A stretch of DNA of 64,000 bases, taken from the NCBI GenBank assembly GCA_007741555.1, contig CP036526.1, positions 4,216,001-4,280,000 of the forward strand. The letters are read 5' to 3'. The notes under the pieces were generated by a model. That model did no database searches. It was not told the origin of the DNA and saw only the letters and a list, made by a program, of their open reading frames with translations. Shown one piece after another: positions 17,400 through 26,472 of this stretch; position 1 is the first letter of the stretch, and each line of letters starts with the position of its first letter. The translations under genes and the position numbers were made by a program. The DNA comes from Stieleria marina (GTDB taxonomy: Bacteria > Planctomycetota > Planctomycetia > Pirellulales > Pirellulaceae).

Positions 17400-20246
17400 T
17401 TGCCCCTGGACGATGATTCGGAGACGTTCGACGACGCTGATGAACTGGACGATGCTCCCAGTTGGTACGGCGAGACGTTGGAATGTGACAGCAGCGAAGC
17501 GTCCGCGCCCATCGACCGGCTCCGTGTCGCTTTGAATTCTTCGGATTCGCCTGGCCCGGATTCGATCCTGACACGCGGACAAATCGGTTCGTATCGCCCG
17601 ATCGAATTGATCGGACGCGGCGGAATGGGGTCCGTCTACCGCGCTGAAAATGCAGACGGCAAACCAATCGCTTTGAAAGTCCTGCGACAAGATATCAACG
17701 GAAGTAAACTGGCTCTGCAAAGGTTTCGAAAGGAGGCGACACTGCTAGGCGAATCGGCCAGCCCTGCGATAACTAAATTGTACGAGATCGGCGAAGACGA
17801 CGGATTGTCGTTTTTGGCAATGGAGTTGGTCGACGGCATCAGTTTGCACCAACTGATGAAAGACCACTGTCCGCTGCCCGAACGGGTCACCTTAATGATC
17901 ATCGCCGAAATCCTGCGCGGGCTGGCGACACTGCACGAAAAAGCGACCGTGCATCGCGATTTAAAACCCGCCAACATTTTGCTAGTTCAGTCGCTGGCGA
18001 CGGAGATCGGTGCTTTCGATTCGCAAACACTATCCCCTTCAAATTCGAATGCGGACGCCGTCGTCAAAGCGCCCATCAGCAAGTTGGTAATCGCCGCTGG
18101 CACAGTCAAGTTGACCGACTTTGGATTGGCGCGGCACGTCGACCAACCCGAATCGCTGGAATTGACCAAGACCAACGCCGTACTGGGGACACCGCAGTAC
18201 ATGGCCCCCGAACAGTTTGCCGCTGGCCACGACATTGATCCCACGGTCGACATCTACGCGTTGGGTGCCACCCTGTTTGAAATGCTGTCTGGCCGTCATG
18301 CCTTGCCGGCTGATAGTTTTATCGAAGTCGCTACGCAGCATCGCCAGACGCGTCCGCCTCTCATCAGTTCGCTCAACCCAGCGGTCAGCGACATTACCAG
18401 TCAGTTGGTCGCCAAGGCGCTGGAAAAGAACCCGGTCGACCGTTACGCCGACGCCAGCGAAATGCTGCACGATGTTCAGCAGATTCTGCAAGGACGACCG
18501 ACGCAGATCGTCTCCCATCCTCACGTGCCGTCGACGCAGCCCAACGAATTCGATGCCAACATTCGTACATACGAACTAGTCTGCCATTTGAAATCATCGC
18601 CCGAGGTTCTCTGGCCGTACGTTTCCAATACCGAACGTATCAACCGCGCCGTTGATTTGCCGGCCGTCAACTTTCACGTCCAGACCGGCGAACACGGCGA
18701 TGTCCAGCACTATGGCAGCACGCGCTTCCTGGGCATGAATATGAGCTGGCGTGAGCATCCGTTTGAATGGATCGAAGCAAGCCGCATGTCTGTGCTGCGA
18801 CAACTGGATAACGGACCACTGGATTGGCTGATTAGCGACGTCCAGTTGCAACGGGGGGATCAAGGCGGCACGATCTTGACGCACCGATTCCAAGTGCGAC
18901 CGCGAGGTCTAATGGGACGACTGGTCGCGCGACTGCAAGTCGGCTGGCATTCACGTCGCGCCTTTGATCGGGCGTATCATCACATCGATGATGTTCTGAC
19001 TTGGGAGGCAAATCAAGACGATCGCGAAAGTCAAACCCCCACCGACACTCGATCCACTTCGCTGGCTCGCGACGCTTTTGAATCGCCCAATCAGTTGACA
19101 GCGGCCCAGCGTAGGAAGCTGGACGGTTTGATCCGCGAATTACGCAATCGGAACCTTCATCCCGATGTACTACTGCGTCTGGAAGACCACGTGGCTCGCG
19201 GTGCCGCCCAATCCGTCGCACGGCTGCAACCTTTCGCACTGGCCAAGCAATGGGGATTGCCCCAAGAAAACGTGATCGCGGCGTTTCTGCATGCAGCACA
19301 CGTCGGACTACTGGATCACTGCTGGGACATTCATTGCCCAATTTGTCGTGTGCCGTCTGCGCGAGTCGATGAGCTGCGGGAAGTCAAAACGCACGGTCGC
19401 TGTGACGTTTGCAACGAAGATTTCGCAGCCGACCTCGTCCACAGCGTCGAATTAACGTTTCGCGTCCATCCGTCCATCCGCGAAGTCGACCAGCAGACGT
19501 ACTGTATCGGCGGTCCATGGCACTTGCCGCATGTCGTGGCCCAGGCACGCCTGGATGTGGGCGAAGTCTTTCCGCTGTCACTGCGTTTAGACGAAGGTGA
19601 CTATCAGATTCGCAGCCCACAACTCTCCGACGCGCTGCCATTGTCCGTCAGCTCTCAATCGCGACAAAAGTTTCACCGTCTCGATTTGTCCCAGGAGTTC
19701 AAGGACCATCCACCGCTCGTCTTCTCTGGTACCGGCCAACGTCTAACACTCCACAACCAATTCCCATGCGAACTACTTATCCGCGTAGAACGAATGGCAC
19801 AGCATCGCGTCCTGTTGAACGCTGCCAAAATCGCGTCGCACCCTCTGTTCCGCGAACTGTTCCCCAATGAAGTGCTGGCAACGGACATTCCCGTCAGCAT
19901 TCCCAAGATAACGTTTGTGGTCAACGAACTGAAACGAGAAGCCGATTTTGATCGGGATGCGTTGCCGAATGATGCCGATCGTTACGGCGGCGTGCAAACT
20001 TACCTGGCCGCTTTTCGCACACGGATTGCCAGCGGAGGAGGCTTTTGTTTCAAAGTCGTTGGCGACCAAGCGATCGCTGTGTTTTACGACCACACCCAAG
20101 CCGAGCGCACCGCCGCGTCGCTGGGCGAAATCTCGCCGCCCGGTTTTTCTAATCAAGTCCGGATTCAACAGGGCCCCGCCGTGATGGCGACGGTAAACGA
20201 TCAATTGGAGTACTTCGGCGAGACTCTGAATGAAGCGTTGAGATAG
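17400..20246 (+). CDS. Ser/Thr kinase with SRPBCC, DUF5939-like and degenerate cyclase regions
   Basis: A 948-residue protein from TTG 17400, supported by AGGA at 17389-17392. The Hanks-type kinase domain (about 64-365) has the G-loop IGRGGMGSV (71-79), K93, HRDLKPAN (185-192), DFG (240-242) and APE (269-271), so it should be active. About 40 extra residues separate the catalytic loop from DFG. An SRPBCC-like domain follows (about 390-533), then a DUF5939-like region (about 575-740) with a CPIC/CDVC cysteine quartet (646, 649, 668, 671). The C-terminus (about 830-948) looks like a class III nucleotide cyclase (VVGDQAIAVF, YFGETLN) but lacks the first metal-binding Asp motif and ends early, so cyclase activity is doubtful. 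No membrane helix. Domain names come from motif recognition. It is tail-to-tail with an ECF sigma gene. Confidence 0.92.
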   Translation: MPLDDDSETFDDADELDDAPSWYGETLECDSSEASAPIDRLRVALNSSDSPGPDSILTRGQIGSYRPIELIGRGGMGSVYRAENADGKPIALKVLRQDINGSKLALQRFRKEATLLGESASPAITKLYEIGEDDGLSFLAMELVDGISLHQLMKDHCPLPERVTLMIIAEILRGLATLHEKATVHRDLKPANILLVQSLATEIGAFDSQTLSPSNSNADAVVKAPISKLVIAAGTVKLTDFGLARHVDQPESLELTKTNAVLGTPQYMAPEQFAAGHDIDPTVDIYALGATLFEMLSGRHALPADSFIEVATQHRQTRPPLISSLNPAVSDITSQLVAKALEKNPVDRYADASEMLHDVQQILQGRPTQIVSHPHVPSTQPNEFDANIRTYELVCHLKSSPEVLWPYVSNTERINRAVDLPAVNFHVQTGEHGDVQHYGSTRFLGMNMSWREHPFEWIEASRMSVLRQLDNGPLDWLISDVQLQRGDQGGTILTHRFQVRPRGLMGRLVARLQVGWHSRRAFDRAYHHIDDVLTWEANQDDRESQTPTDTRSTSLARDAFESPNQLTAAQRRKLDGLIRELRNRNLHPDVLLRLEDHVARGAAQSVARLQPFALAKQWGLPQENVIAAFLHAAHVGLLDHCWDIHCPICRVPSARVDELREVKTHGRCDVCNEDFAADLVHSVELTFRVHPSIREVDQQTYCIGGPWHLPHVVAQARLDVGEVFPLSLRLDEGDYQIRSPQLSDALPLSVSSQSRQKFHRLDLSQEFKDHPPLVFSGTGQRLTLHNQFPCELLIRVERMAQHRVLLNAAKIASHPLFRELFPNEVLATDIPVSIPKITFVVNELKREADFDRDALPNDADRYGGVQTYLAAFRTRIASGGGFCFKVVGDQAIAVFYDHTQAERTAASLGEISPPGFSNQVRIQQGPAVMATVNDQLEYFGETLNEALR

Positions 20247-20291
20247 CGGGCCGGCTAACACGGCGCGAGTCGTTCCGATTCGGAGCCAGAC

Positions 20292-21014
20292 TTAGCGGGT
20301 ATATTTCAACAAACCGAGTTCACCCAATTCGCCATCGACGTTCTCGTCGCTGACCACGCCCAAGGTCTTGGCGACTTCTTTTCGCAGCAGTTCGGCAAAG
20401 CGGACTCGGGCCCGTCGCAGAGTCTGCCGTGCCCACGCCGCGTTAACCTCACGGCTGAGTTGATCGCTAATCTTTACCGCGAGATCGGACGAATTGAACG
20501 CCGGGTTCTGTGCCCGTTCACGCAACACCAACGCGTAGCAAGTCCCCGATGCCTGGTCCGCTTCGTCCATCGCATTCCACGTCTGGCTCAGCAGTTCTTT
20601 TCGCCAAACGTGATCAAAATCGTCGTTGACTACAGGCGAACTGGCGTCAGCGATCTGAGCCATCTGGGGCGACAGAGATGCGGGACGCTTGTTCTGCTTG
20701 CGAAAATAGTCCGTGACCAAATTTCGCAGTGCCCGTTTGATGAAGTCACGGAACCGCCCGCGACCAGGATTGGCATTTCGAAAATCTCCGCGAACGATGC
20801 GAAATGCAAATTCTTGCGCCAAGTCGTCGGCAACATCGGGATCGCGAACGGCACCGCGCAGGTAGCGATAGACGGGTCCCGCATAACGGACCAACAAATC
20901 TCGCTGCGCTTGACTGGCCACGCTGGGTTGTTCGTTGCAGCTGCCAAACACCTCCGTCCAGTTGGTCTGAATTTGGCTCAATCGCCCTTCATCTCGACCC
21001 TGGGGTAACGCCAT
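20292..21014 (-). CDS. ECF-type RNA polymerase sigma factor (kinase-associated)
   Basis: A 240-residue sigma-70-family protein without regions 1 and 3. Region 2 covers about 38-105 (LLVRYAGPVYRYLRGAV, DVADDLAQEFAFRIV, RFRDFIKRALRNLVTDYFRK) and a helical region-4-like part lies near 150-215 (AWARQTLRRARVRFAELL). Planctomycetes have ECF groups whose genes sit beside Ser/Thr kinase genes. Here the kinase stop is only 45 bp away, on the opposite strand, so I infer that this factor belongs to that class and may be controlled by the kinase. No anti-sigma gene is adjacent. The tail (SDENVDGELGELGLLKYTR) is not a recognised domain. Confidence 0.88.
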   Translation of the reverse strand: MALPQGRDEGRLSQIQTNWTEVFGSCNEQPSVASQAQRDLLVRYAGPVYRYLRGAVRDPDVADDLAQEFAFRIVRGDFRNANPGRGRFRDFIKRALRNLVTDYFRKQNKRPASLSPQMAQIADASSPVVNDDFDHVWRKELLSQTWNAMDEADQASGTCYALVLRERAQNPAFNSSDLAVKISDQLSREVNAAWARQTLRRARVRFAELLRKEVAKTLGVVSDENVDGELGELGLLKYTR

Positions 21015-21291
21015 GACAGAACAAACACAAATTGATCAAGGGATAAAAAAAGTAGGACGGCGAATCGCTGCCAAAAACAGATGCGGCCGGACAAATCACC
21101 AAGATCATCAAAACCGGCATAGCACTTATTCGTGAATCAACTGTCACAACTCGATGATGGACGCGTATCAGTGGTGTGAATCGAACAGGTGCACACATTG
21201 TGCCGGACTTATTGTACTGCAAACGCCCCAGATCGTTTCCACCCAAACGTTTGCCATTCTGTCTCCTCCTTTCCCAAGAAGTCGCCCCGTA

Positions 21292-22278
21292 ATGCTGCTA
21301 AATGCCCGATTCAGTCTTCCACTCACCGCCTTGTTCGTGATTGCGTTATCCATTGCGACTGCCCCCTCCAGCGAAGCCGCAGATCACCTTGATTCGCCGT
21401 CCGTCACCGCAGATGGAACGCTTGACATCAACGATGTATTCGCCTTTCAATCGCCATCGAATCCCTCAAATAGCGTGTTGGTGTTAAGCGTAAACCCGGC
21501 TGCTGGCGTTCTGAGCCCCACGACCTTCAACAGTCGCAGCGTTTACGAAATCAACATCGACAACACGGGCGACGCCGTCGCGGATGTTCGGTACGAAGTT
21601 CACTTTGCACGATTGCGCCGCGGCAGCCAACGGATGCTTGTTTTACGCGATGACGGATCGGTTGCGGCATCGGGCAGCACCGGACAAAACGTCGCCATCA
21701 GTGGTGGTGGACAGGTCCGCGCCGATCTTTTTGAGGATCCGTTTTTCTTTGACCTCGACGGATTCAATAATGGTTTCCAATTCACGGGCACCGACTTCTT
21801 TGCTGGTTTGAACGTTTCAGCGATTGTTTTAGAACTGCCAAGCAGCCAACTCAATGGAGCATCGTCCAACATCGCTGTGTGGGCCCGCACAATCAACGGC
21901 GGCCAGCAGTTTGATCGAATGGGACGCCCAGCGATCAACACCGCGTTGATATCCAGTGATCCGCTGAAAGATCTCTTCAACGCATCGTTGACCACAAACG
22001 ACACGCAAAACTTCGCCGCTGAAGTTCAAGCGAATATCGAATCGCTCAACGGTGGCGACACTGCGACAGCAGCAGCCCTGACAGCAATTCTGCTACCAGA
22101 CGTGCTGACGTTTGACACTTCAAGCACCGCCGGATTTCTAAACGGTCGGCAGCTCGCCAACGATGTTATCGACGCGGAGCTAAACCTGCTGACCAACGGA
22201 GCGGTCACGGAAGACGGCGTTGACGCCAACGACGCAACGTTTCTGACCACGTTTCCCTATCTAGCGGCACCCAACTGA
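21292..22278 (+). CDS. Secreted DUF4331-domain protein
   Basis: A 328-residue protein starting at ATG 21292, which places a signal peptide at the N-terminus (MLLNARFSLPLTALFVIALS, cleavage near SEAA|DHLD). The open frame extends to 21154 but those residues are not signal-like. The mature protein begins with the DHLDSPSV motif of DUF4331 and has DINDVFAFQSP, also typical. The middle is beta-rich (YEINIDNTGDAVADVRYEVH). DUF4331 proteins are exported and of unknown function. A strong terminator follows at 22371, and a secreted TPR protein lies downstream in the same direction. Confidence 0.85.
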   Translation: MLLNARFSLPLTALFVIALSIATAPSSEAADHLDSPSVTADGTLDINDVFAFQSPSNPSNSVLVLSVNPAAGVLSPTTFNSRSVYEINIDNTGDAVADVRYEVHFARLRRGSQRMLVLRDDGSVAASGSTGQNVAISGGGQVRADLFEDPFFFDLDGFNNGFQFTGTDFFAGLNVSAIVLELPSSQLNGASSNIAVWARTINGGQQFDRMGRPAINTALISSDPLKDLFNASLTTNDTQNFAAEVQANIESLNGGDTATAAALTAILLPDVLTFDTSSTAGFLNGRQLANDVIDAELNLLTNGAVTEDGVDANDATFLTTFPYLAAPN

Positions 22279-22369
22279 TCAACGTCACATACTCACCGTC
22301 ACATGGGGCGTTTCATTGCGGAACCAATTCATTCATTCCGTGGCTTTCATTATTTCGCAAAAGTCACGC

Positions 22370-22410
22370 ATGCCGGATCAGTCCATTATCCAGACTGATT
22401 CGGCATTTTT
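22370..22410 (+). terminator. Rho-independent terminator after the DUF4331 gene
   Basis: A 13-bp stem (arms 22371-22383 and 22393-22405, one G-T wobble) closes a nine-base loop and is followed by TTTTT at 22406-22410. The A at 22370 can extend the stem. It lies 93 bp after the DUF4331 stop and 27 bp before the TPR gene start, so the two genes are probably separate transcripts or linked only by read-through. Confidence 0.85.
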
Positions 22411-22437
22411 CTCGCTTCCACCAACGACCGAAAGACT

Positions 22438-23778
22438 ATGAGTTTCAATCCTCTCAGCGCTGCTGCCATCATCTTTTCACTCGTCGCTTTCTTCGACACC
22501 AACGTTACTAGCGCCCAGACGGTAATCCCATCGGCCGGTCTGGCAACTGTCAGTCTTTCGATTGACAGCGCGCCGTTGAAGTTGGGCGAGATGATGCCGA
22601 CGGATGATGCCATCGATCTGTTCACAAAACGTATTGACGGAAAACCTCAGGACGTCGCCAACCGCGTGACGCTGGGACGACTGTATCTACGCAAGGCAAA
22701 AGAGGAAGACGACTTTGGTTCGTTCCACAAAGCCGAACAAAATTTGCGTCAGGCAGTTGAGAACAACAAGAGCCATTTGCCCGCCCGACTGTATTTGGCA
22801 CAGTCTCTGATGGCACGCCATGCGTTTGCAGACGCATTGGAACTGGCTGACCTCATTCTATCGCGCCGTCCAGACAACGCCGTCGCTTGGTCGATCCGGG
22901 GTGATTGTCAAATGTCATTAGGGCGGTACGACGACGCCGCACGATCCTACGCCGAACTTCTGCAACGAGAGAAGTCGGCAGCCACGATCGCACGCAACGC
23001 ACATTTACTTGAAGTCCGCGGTCGTTCCGACGAAGCATTGACGTTGATGCTGAAGGCTCGTCACGATGCCGAATCCCTGGGGCTGAGTGATCGTGAACTA
23101 GCCTGGTACGATTTGCGAGTTGCCGCCATGCATCAGACCCGAGGGAGACTTGCGCACGCATTAAGAGAGCTCGCCCAATCTCTGTCGCGCCGTGCGGACT
23201 ATGCACCAGCGATGGCAGCAAAAGCACAAGTCACGGCGTTGCAAGGCGATCTACCGCTGGCACTAACGCTCTACCAGGAAGCTGTTCAACGGCACGGCGA
23301 ACCTCCGATGATGGCGGGCTTGGCCGATGTCTACCAAGCGATGGGCAAAACGGAACTGGCCGAACAGTGGTACGAAAAAACCGACCAGGCAATGGCGGAA
23401 GAAGCACTGACTGCGGCAGCCGCGCACTACCGCGAAGTTGCGAAGTTCTATTGCGATACGGACCGAAAACCAGAACGGGCCTTGGAACTCGCGAAAGAAG
23501 ACTTGAAACTGCGCCGCGACGTCCAGTCATTGGACACGCTAGCGTTCGCGCAGTATCGAAATGGTCAGTTTACGCAGGCCGCGGAATCAGTCACCCAAGC
23601 ACTGGCACCAGGGACACGCGATGCGAACCTGTACTACCACGCGGGATTGATTCTTGAAGCAATGGGTGAATCAGTTGATGCCGCCACGTCCTACCGCGAG
23701 GCTCTCGCAATCAATCCCACGTTTTCACTGCTGTCGGCTCCAGATGCAAAACGCAGATTGTTGGCGTTAGAAAAATGA
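22438..23778 (+). CDS. Exported TPR-repeat protein
   Basis: A 446-residue protein with a signal peptide (MSFNPLSAAAIIFSLVAFFD..., cleavage near TSA|Q, residue 26). The rest is tetratricopeptide-like: a region near 66-100 (RVTLGRLYLRKAKEEDDFGS), then repeats near 105-140, 141-175, 178-215, 225-265, 262-300 and 370-430 (YYHAGLILEAMGESVDAATSY). TPRs mediate protein-protein contacts. Its place behind the DUF4331 gene suggests a shared envelope role, which is inference, since a terminator separates them. No catalytic domain. Confidence 0.87.
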   Translation: MSFNPLSAAAIIFSLVAFFDTNVTSAQTVIPSAGLATVSLSIDSAPLKLGEMMPTDDAIDLFTKRIDGKPQDVANRVTLGRLYLRKAKEEDDFGSFHKAEQNLRQAVENNKSHLPARLYLAQSLMARHAFADALELADLILSRRPDNAVAWSIRGDCQMSLGRYDDAARSYAELLQREKSAATIARNAHLLEVRGRSDEALTLMLKARHDAESLGLSDRELAWYDLRVAAMHQTRGRLAHALRELAQSLSRRADYAPAMAAKAQVTALQGDLPLALTLYQEAVQRHGEPPMMAGLADVYQAMGKTELAEQWYEKTDQAMAEEALTAAAAHYREVAKFYCDTDRKPERALELAKEDLKLRRDVQSLDTLAFAQYRNGQFTQAAESVTQALAPGTRDANLYYHAGLILEAMGESVDAATSYREALAINPTFSLLSAPDAKRRLLALEK

Positions 23779-23886
23779 TACGGTGGCGATTCGGACGAGA
23801 GCCGGCGTAGTCCAATCGGATTATCGATGGCTGCTACTTCGGCACTTCGGCCCCACGTTTCAACGAAGCAAGTTCCCAGCAAACGC

Positions 23887-23922
23887 AAAAAAGCCCCGCC
23901 CAGTCTTTCGACTCGGCGGGGC
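23887..23922 (-). terminator. Rho-independent terminator for the BBP7 gene
   Basis: Arms GCCCCGCC (23893-23900) and GGCGGGGC (23915-23922), extended by an inner AGTC/GACT with one mismatch, form a GC-rich hairpin. On the minus strand it is followed by six Ts (complement of 23887-23892). It lies 34 bp beyond the BBP7 stop, a classic intrinsic terminator for that leftward gene. On the plus strand it has only a weak T-rich tail. Confidence 0.9.
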
Positions 23923-23955
23923 GATCTGTTTGCTATTAAGTCAGCGTCATTTCGA

Positions 23956-25623
23956 CTACCAGTTGTACTGAAGTCCGACGTATCCGCCGTGCAGGATCAA
24001 GCAATCGTCAGCGTTGACTGCTCCGACCGAGTCCAGAGACGTGAAGTCTGCGGTTGAACCAGGAGCCGTTGCAACGCCACAAGCCGATAGCATGCGGTAG
24101 CCGCCGGTGAGTGTCCAAGCATTGTTCAAGCGATAGCCCAGACCCAGATCCAATTCAGCCAATGCCGAAAGAGCAGTATCATCGTTGTCGGTCAGCACAT
24201 CGTCCACACCTGCAGTGGTGTAGTAGGCCAAGTTGGTTTCGGTTCCCAGACGTTGACGCACGTTGACGTCGTTTCCGTAGATACCAATCTTACCACCGGC
24301 GGTAAGCATCAAACGCTCGGTCAAGCAGTAGTTCAGCTTCGATCCAAACTGGTAACCGAACAAGTTGTTTTCGGTATCGACGTTGTAATAGACGTCGTCA
24401 GCTTGGTAACCGGCAGTACCATCGACGTTCGATGCCACTTCAAGGGCATCTTCCAACTGGAACCAGCGGAAACCGTGGCTGGTCGTGACTTGAACGCGAC
24501 CGCTGCGTGTCAGTGGTCCACCGAATCCGCCATAACGGCCGTTACCCATCCGATTCGCAAAGCTGCCGTGGCCGAGTCCTTGGTTGCAGGACTGACCTTG
24601 GCGAACGCCACCCATCCAACCAAAGCTAACCAAGTTGGCTTCCAGTCCGCGGAAATCCAGATCACGGCTGATCCGGTAGCCTGCTGCTGGTGTTGCCGAG
24701 GCTCCATCGTAGTAGTCATAGACACTTGCTGCAGGGTTGGCACCCGATACAACCAGCGGAGCGGCTGCAGAGCTCATTCCCGTAAACGTTGGGCGATAAG
24801 TAACACCCGTTGCTGGAATGAAAATCTGTTGCTCGCGGTCGGGATCAAACTGGAAGTAACGGAAATCCAAGCCGTACAGTCCGCCTGCAAGGTAGCGACC
24901 GACGTTGAATTCGAAGGCAGTGTTGTCTTCGGGAGCCACGTCTTGAGCGTTCAATCGGCGAGTGCCGACGGCGTCATCGATCAAGAAGTTGCGACCATTT
25001 CCATTTTCGTTGACGTCCAAGAACAGCAACGATGCGCCACCGAACCAAGGCGAAATGCTACTACGGCTGCTACGTCGAGCGAACGTCGATCCCAGCAAGT
25101 TTGATCCATAGCCACGAGCGCGACGTGCGCCACTGTGGATGTGCGACCCGATGGCCCCGCGATACTGCGGCTGTGAATACTGAGGTGCGTAACCATGATG
25201 GACATGGCTGGTCATCGGAGTACTGGACACTACTTGCGGCTGCGACTGGTGAATCAAGTTGTCGCTGATGATCTGGCCTTGAGCGACCGGTGCCGAATGC
25301 GTTTGACCTGACACGATCGGTGCCGACATGATCGGTGCAGGCGAGGACATCACCGGTGCTGGCATCGACTGATACGACTGCACTGGAGCGGAAGGATGGA
25401 TGATGGTTTGGCCGGTGATCGCTCCGCTCAAGCCGTTGTTGCATGGGGCACAGTTCGCACCGCCAGTCCCGACCGTGCGAAACACATTGGGTTGTGTTTG
25501 AGTTGTCTTTGTATTGAAATTATTCCACTTGGCAGGTGACGTGTAGTCAGCAGCTTGAACGCCTGTGGCGACAAAACTTAGACCCATGGCAATTGCGACG
25601 TGACGTAAAATATTGGTTCTCAT
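23956..25623 (-). CDS. BBP7-family outer-membrane beta-barrel protein
   Basis: A 555-residue protein from ATG 25623, preceded by AGGAG eight bases upstream, which decides the start over the open frame to 25674. Signal peptide MRTNILRHVAIAMGLSFVAT..., cleavage near VQA|ADY. A Ser/Pro/Gln/His-rich segment (about 70-165, many SAP and HHGYAPQYSQPQ repeats) leads into the barrel. The barrel part begins SPWFGGASLLFLDVN and has the alternating aromatic pattern and repeated GG-Y turns of planctomycete beta-barrel family 7. It ends with an aromatic residue (HGGYVGLQYNW), as outer-membrane proteins do. Likely a structural or porin-like protein of the outer membrane; substrate unknown. Monocistronic, with its own terminator at 23887. 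Confidence 0.9.
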   Translation of the reverse strand: MRTNILRHVAIAMGLSFVATGVQAADYTSPAKWNNFNTKTTQTQPNVFRTVGTGGANCAPCNNGLSGAITGQTIIHPSAPVQSYQSMPAPVMSSPAPIMSAPIVSGQTHSAPVAQGQIISDNLIHQSQPQVVSSTPMTSHVHHGYAPQYSQPQYRGAIGSHIHSGARRARGYGSNLLGSTFARRSSRSSISPWFGGASLLFLDVNENGNGRNFLIDDAVGTRRLNAQDVAPEDNTAFEFNVGRYLAGGLYGLDFRYFQFDPDREQQIFIPATGVTYRPTFTGMSSAAAPLVVSGANPAASVYDYYDGASATPAAGYRISRDLDFRGLEANLVSFGWMGGVRQGQSCNQGLGHGSFANRMGNGRYGGFGGPLTRSGRVQVTTSHGFRWFQLEDALEVASNVDGTAGYQADDVYYNVDTENNLFGYQFGSKLNYCLTERLMLTAGGKIGIYGNDVNVRQRLGTETNLAYYTTAGVDDVLTDNDDTALSALAELDLGLGYRLNNAWTLTGGYRMLSACGVATAPGSTADFTSLDSVGAVNADDCLILHGGYVGLQYNW

Positions 25624-26472
25624 TGCTCGACTCCTAGCGTTTTCCGATTCGTCAACTTCCGTGCGACGGTTCACAATCCACGCAAGCTAATCAACACCCT
25701 GCACTGTCACCGACCCTTGTTTCCTCCAATGGTCTGTTTCAGCCTTCACCGGGTTTCCCCGGATCAAATGTGTGATCAACTCCGATAGCGTTCCGCGGCA
25801 GGAGATTCGACGAGCGAACCTATTAATTGGCGGGAAATCCTTCTTCCCTTATTTACGCAATCCTTTGTGTCAGCGATCCAATTCTGGATGGCCCGTTTCT
25901 CGGCCCCGTCACCCCCTCCTGCCTGGCTTCCTGAAAGAGTCGATTCAACACTTCCCAGAATCAGGCCGCACGTGACGGACGAGAAACAAGCCACAACCGC
26001 GACTTGGTTTCGCTCACGCAAATACGAATCGGAACGTTGATAGCTAAATGCACGCTTTGATTGCAAAAATGCCCCGCAATGGCCAACGGTGCTGCTGGAC
26101 AACAGGCACACGAAATGAAATCAAATCAATCATCGATTGACGACTAATCCATCGCGTTGCCCCAGCCCGCAGAGTCACAAGAAAACAATCCGGTCAGGAA
26201 ATTTATGCGGCCCGATCAACGGCACGCATCGCACAACGCGCCGCTATCCTCAGCCAAGCAGGCTCACCACCCAACCGAACCAATACGGCAAAGCAATTAC
26301 GCGGAGCACACGAAATACGGCCCCCAATCGAGTTGCCAATTCGCAAACTTGCCGTAGTCCGCAAAGATTAATAACGGCGTTTCGCCACACTCTCGGGTCG
26401 ATGCGGTAAAGGATGGAGAAGAAAGCGAAGGGGGCGAATTCGTGGAACGAGCGCTGCCGATTTGCACCGTCT
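25624..26472. other. 849-bp intergenic region
   Basis: Upstream of the BBP7 gene and downstream of the RDD gene. Short ORFs on both strands (for example near 25776-26111 and 26137-26409) have no ribosome-binding site and unlikely composition, so I call no gene. A small CCGGG/CCCGG hairpin lies near 25750. The BBP7 promoter should be in the first 200 bases to the right of 25623. Confidence 0.5.

Noticed and set aside
20240-20300. A frameshift truncating the cyclase end of the kinase
   Set aside because: No continuation of the cyclase fold appears in other frames, and the next gene ends 45 bases away.
24253-25104. A 283-codon plus-strand ORF antisense to the BBP7 gene
   Set aside because: The barrel pattern and signal peptide in the other frame identify the real gene.
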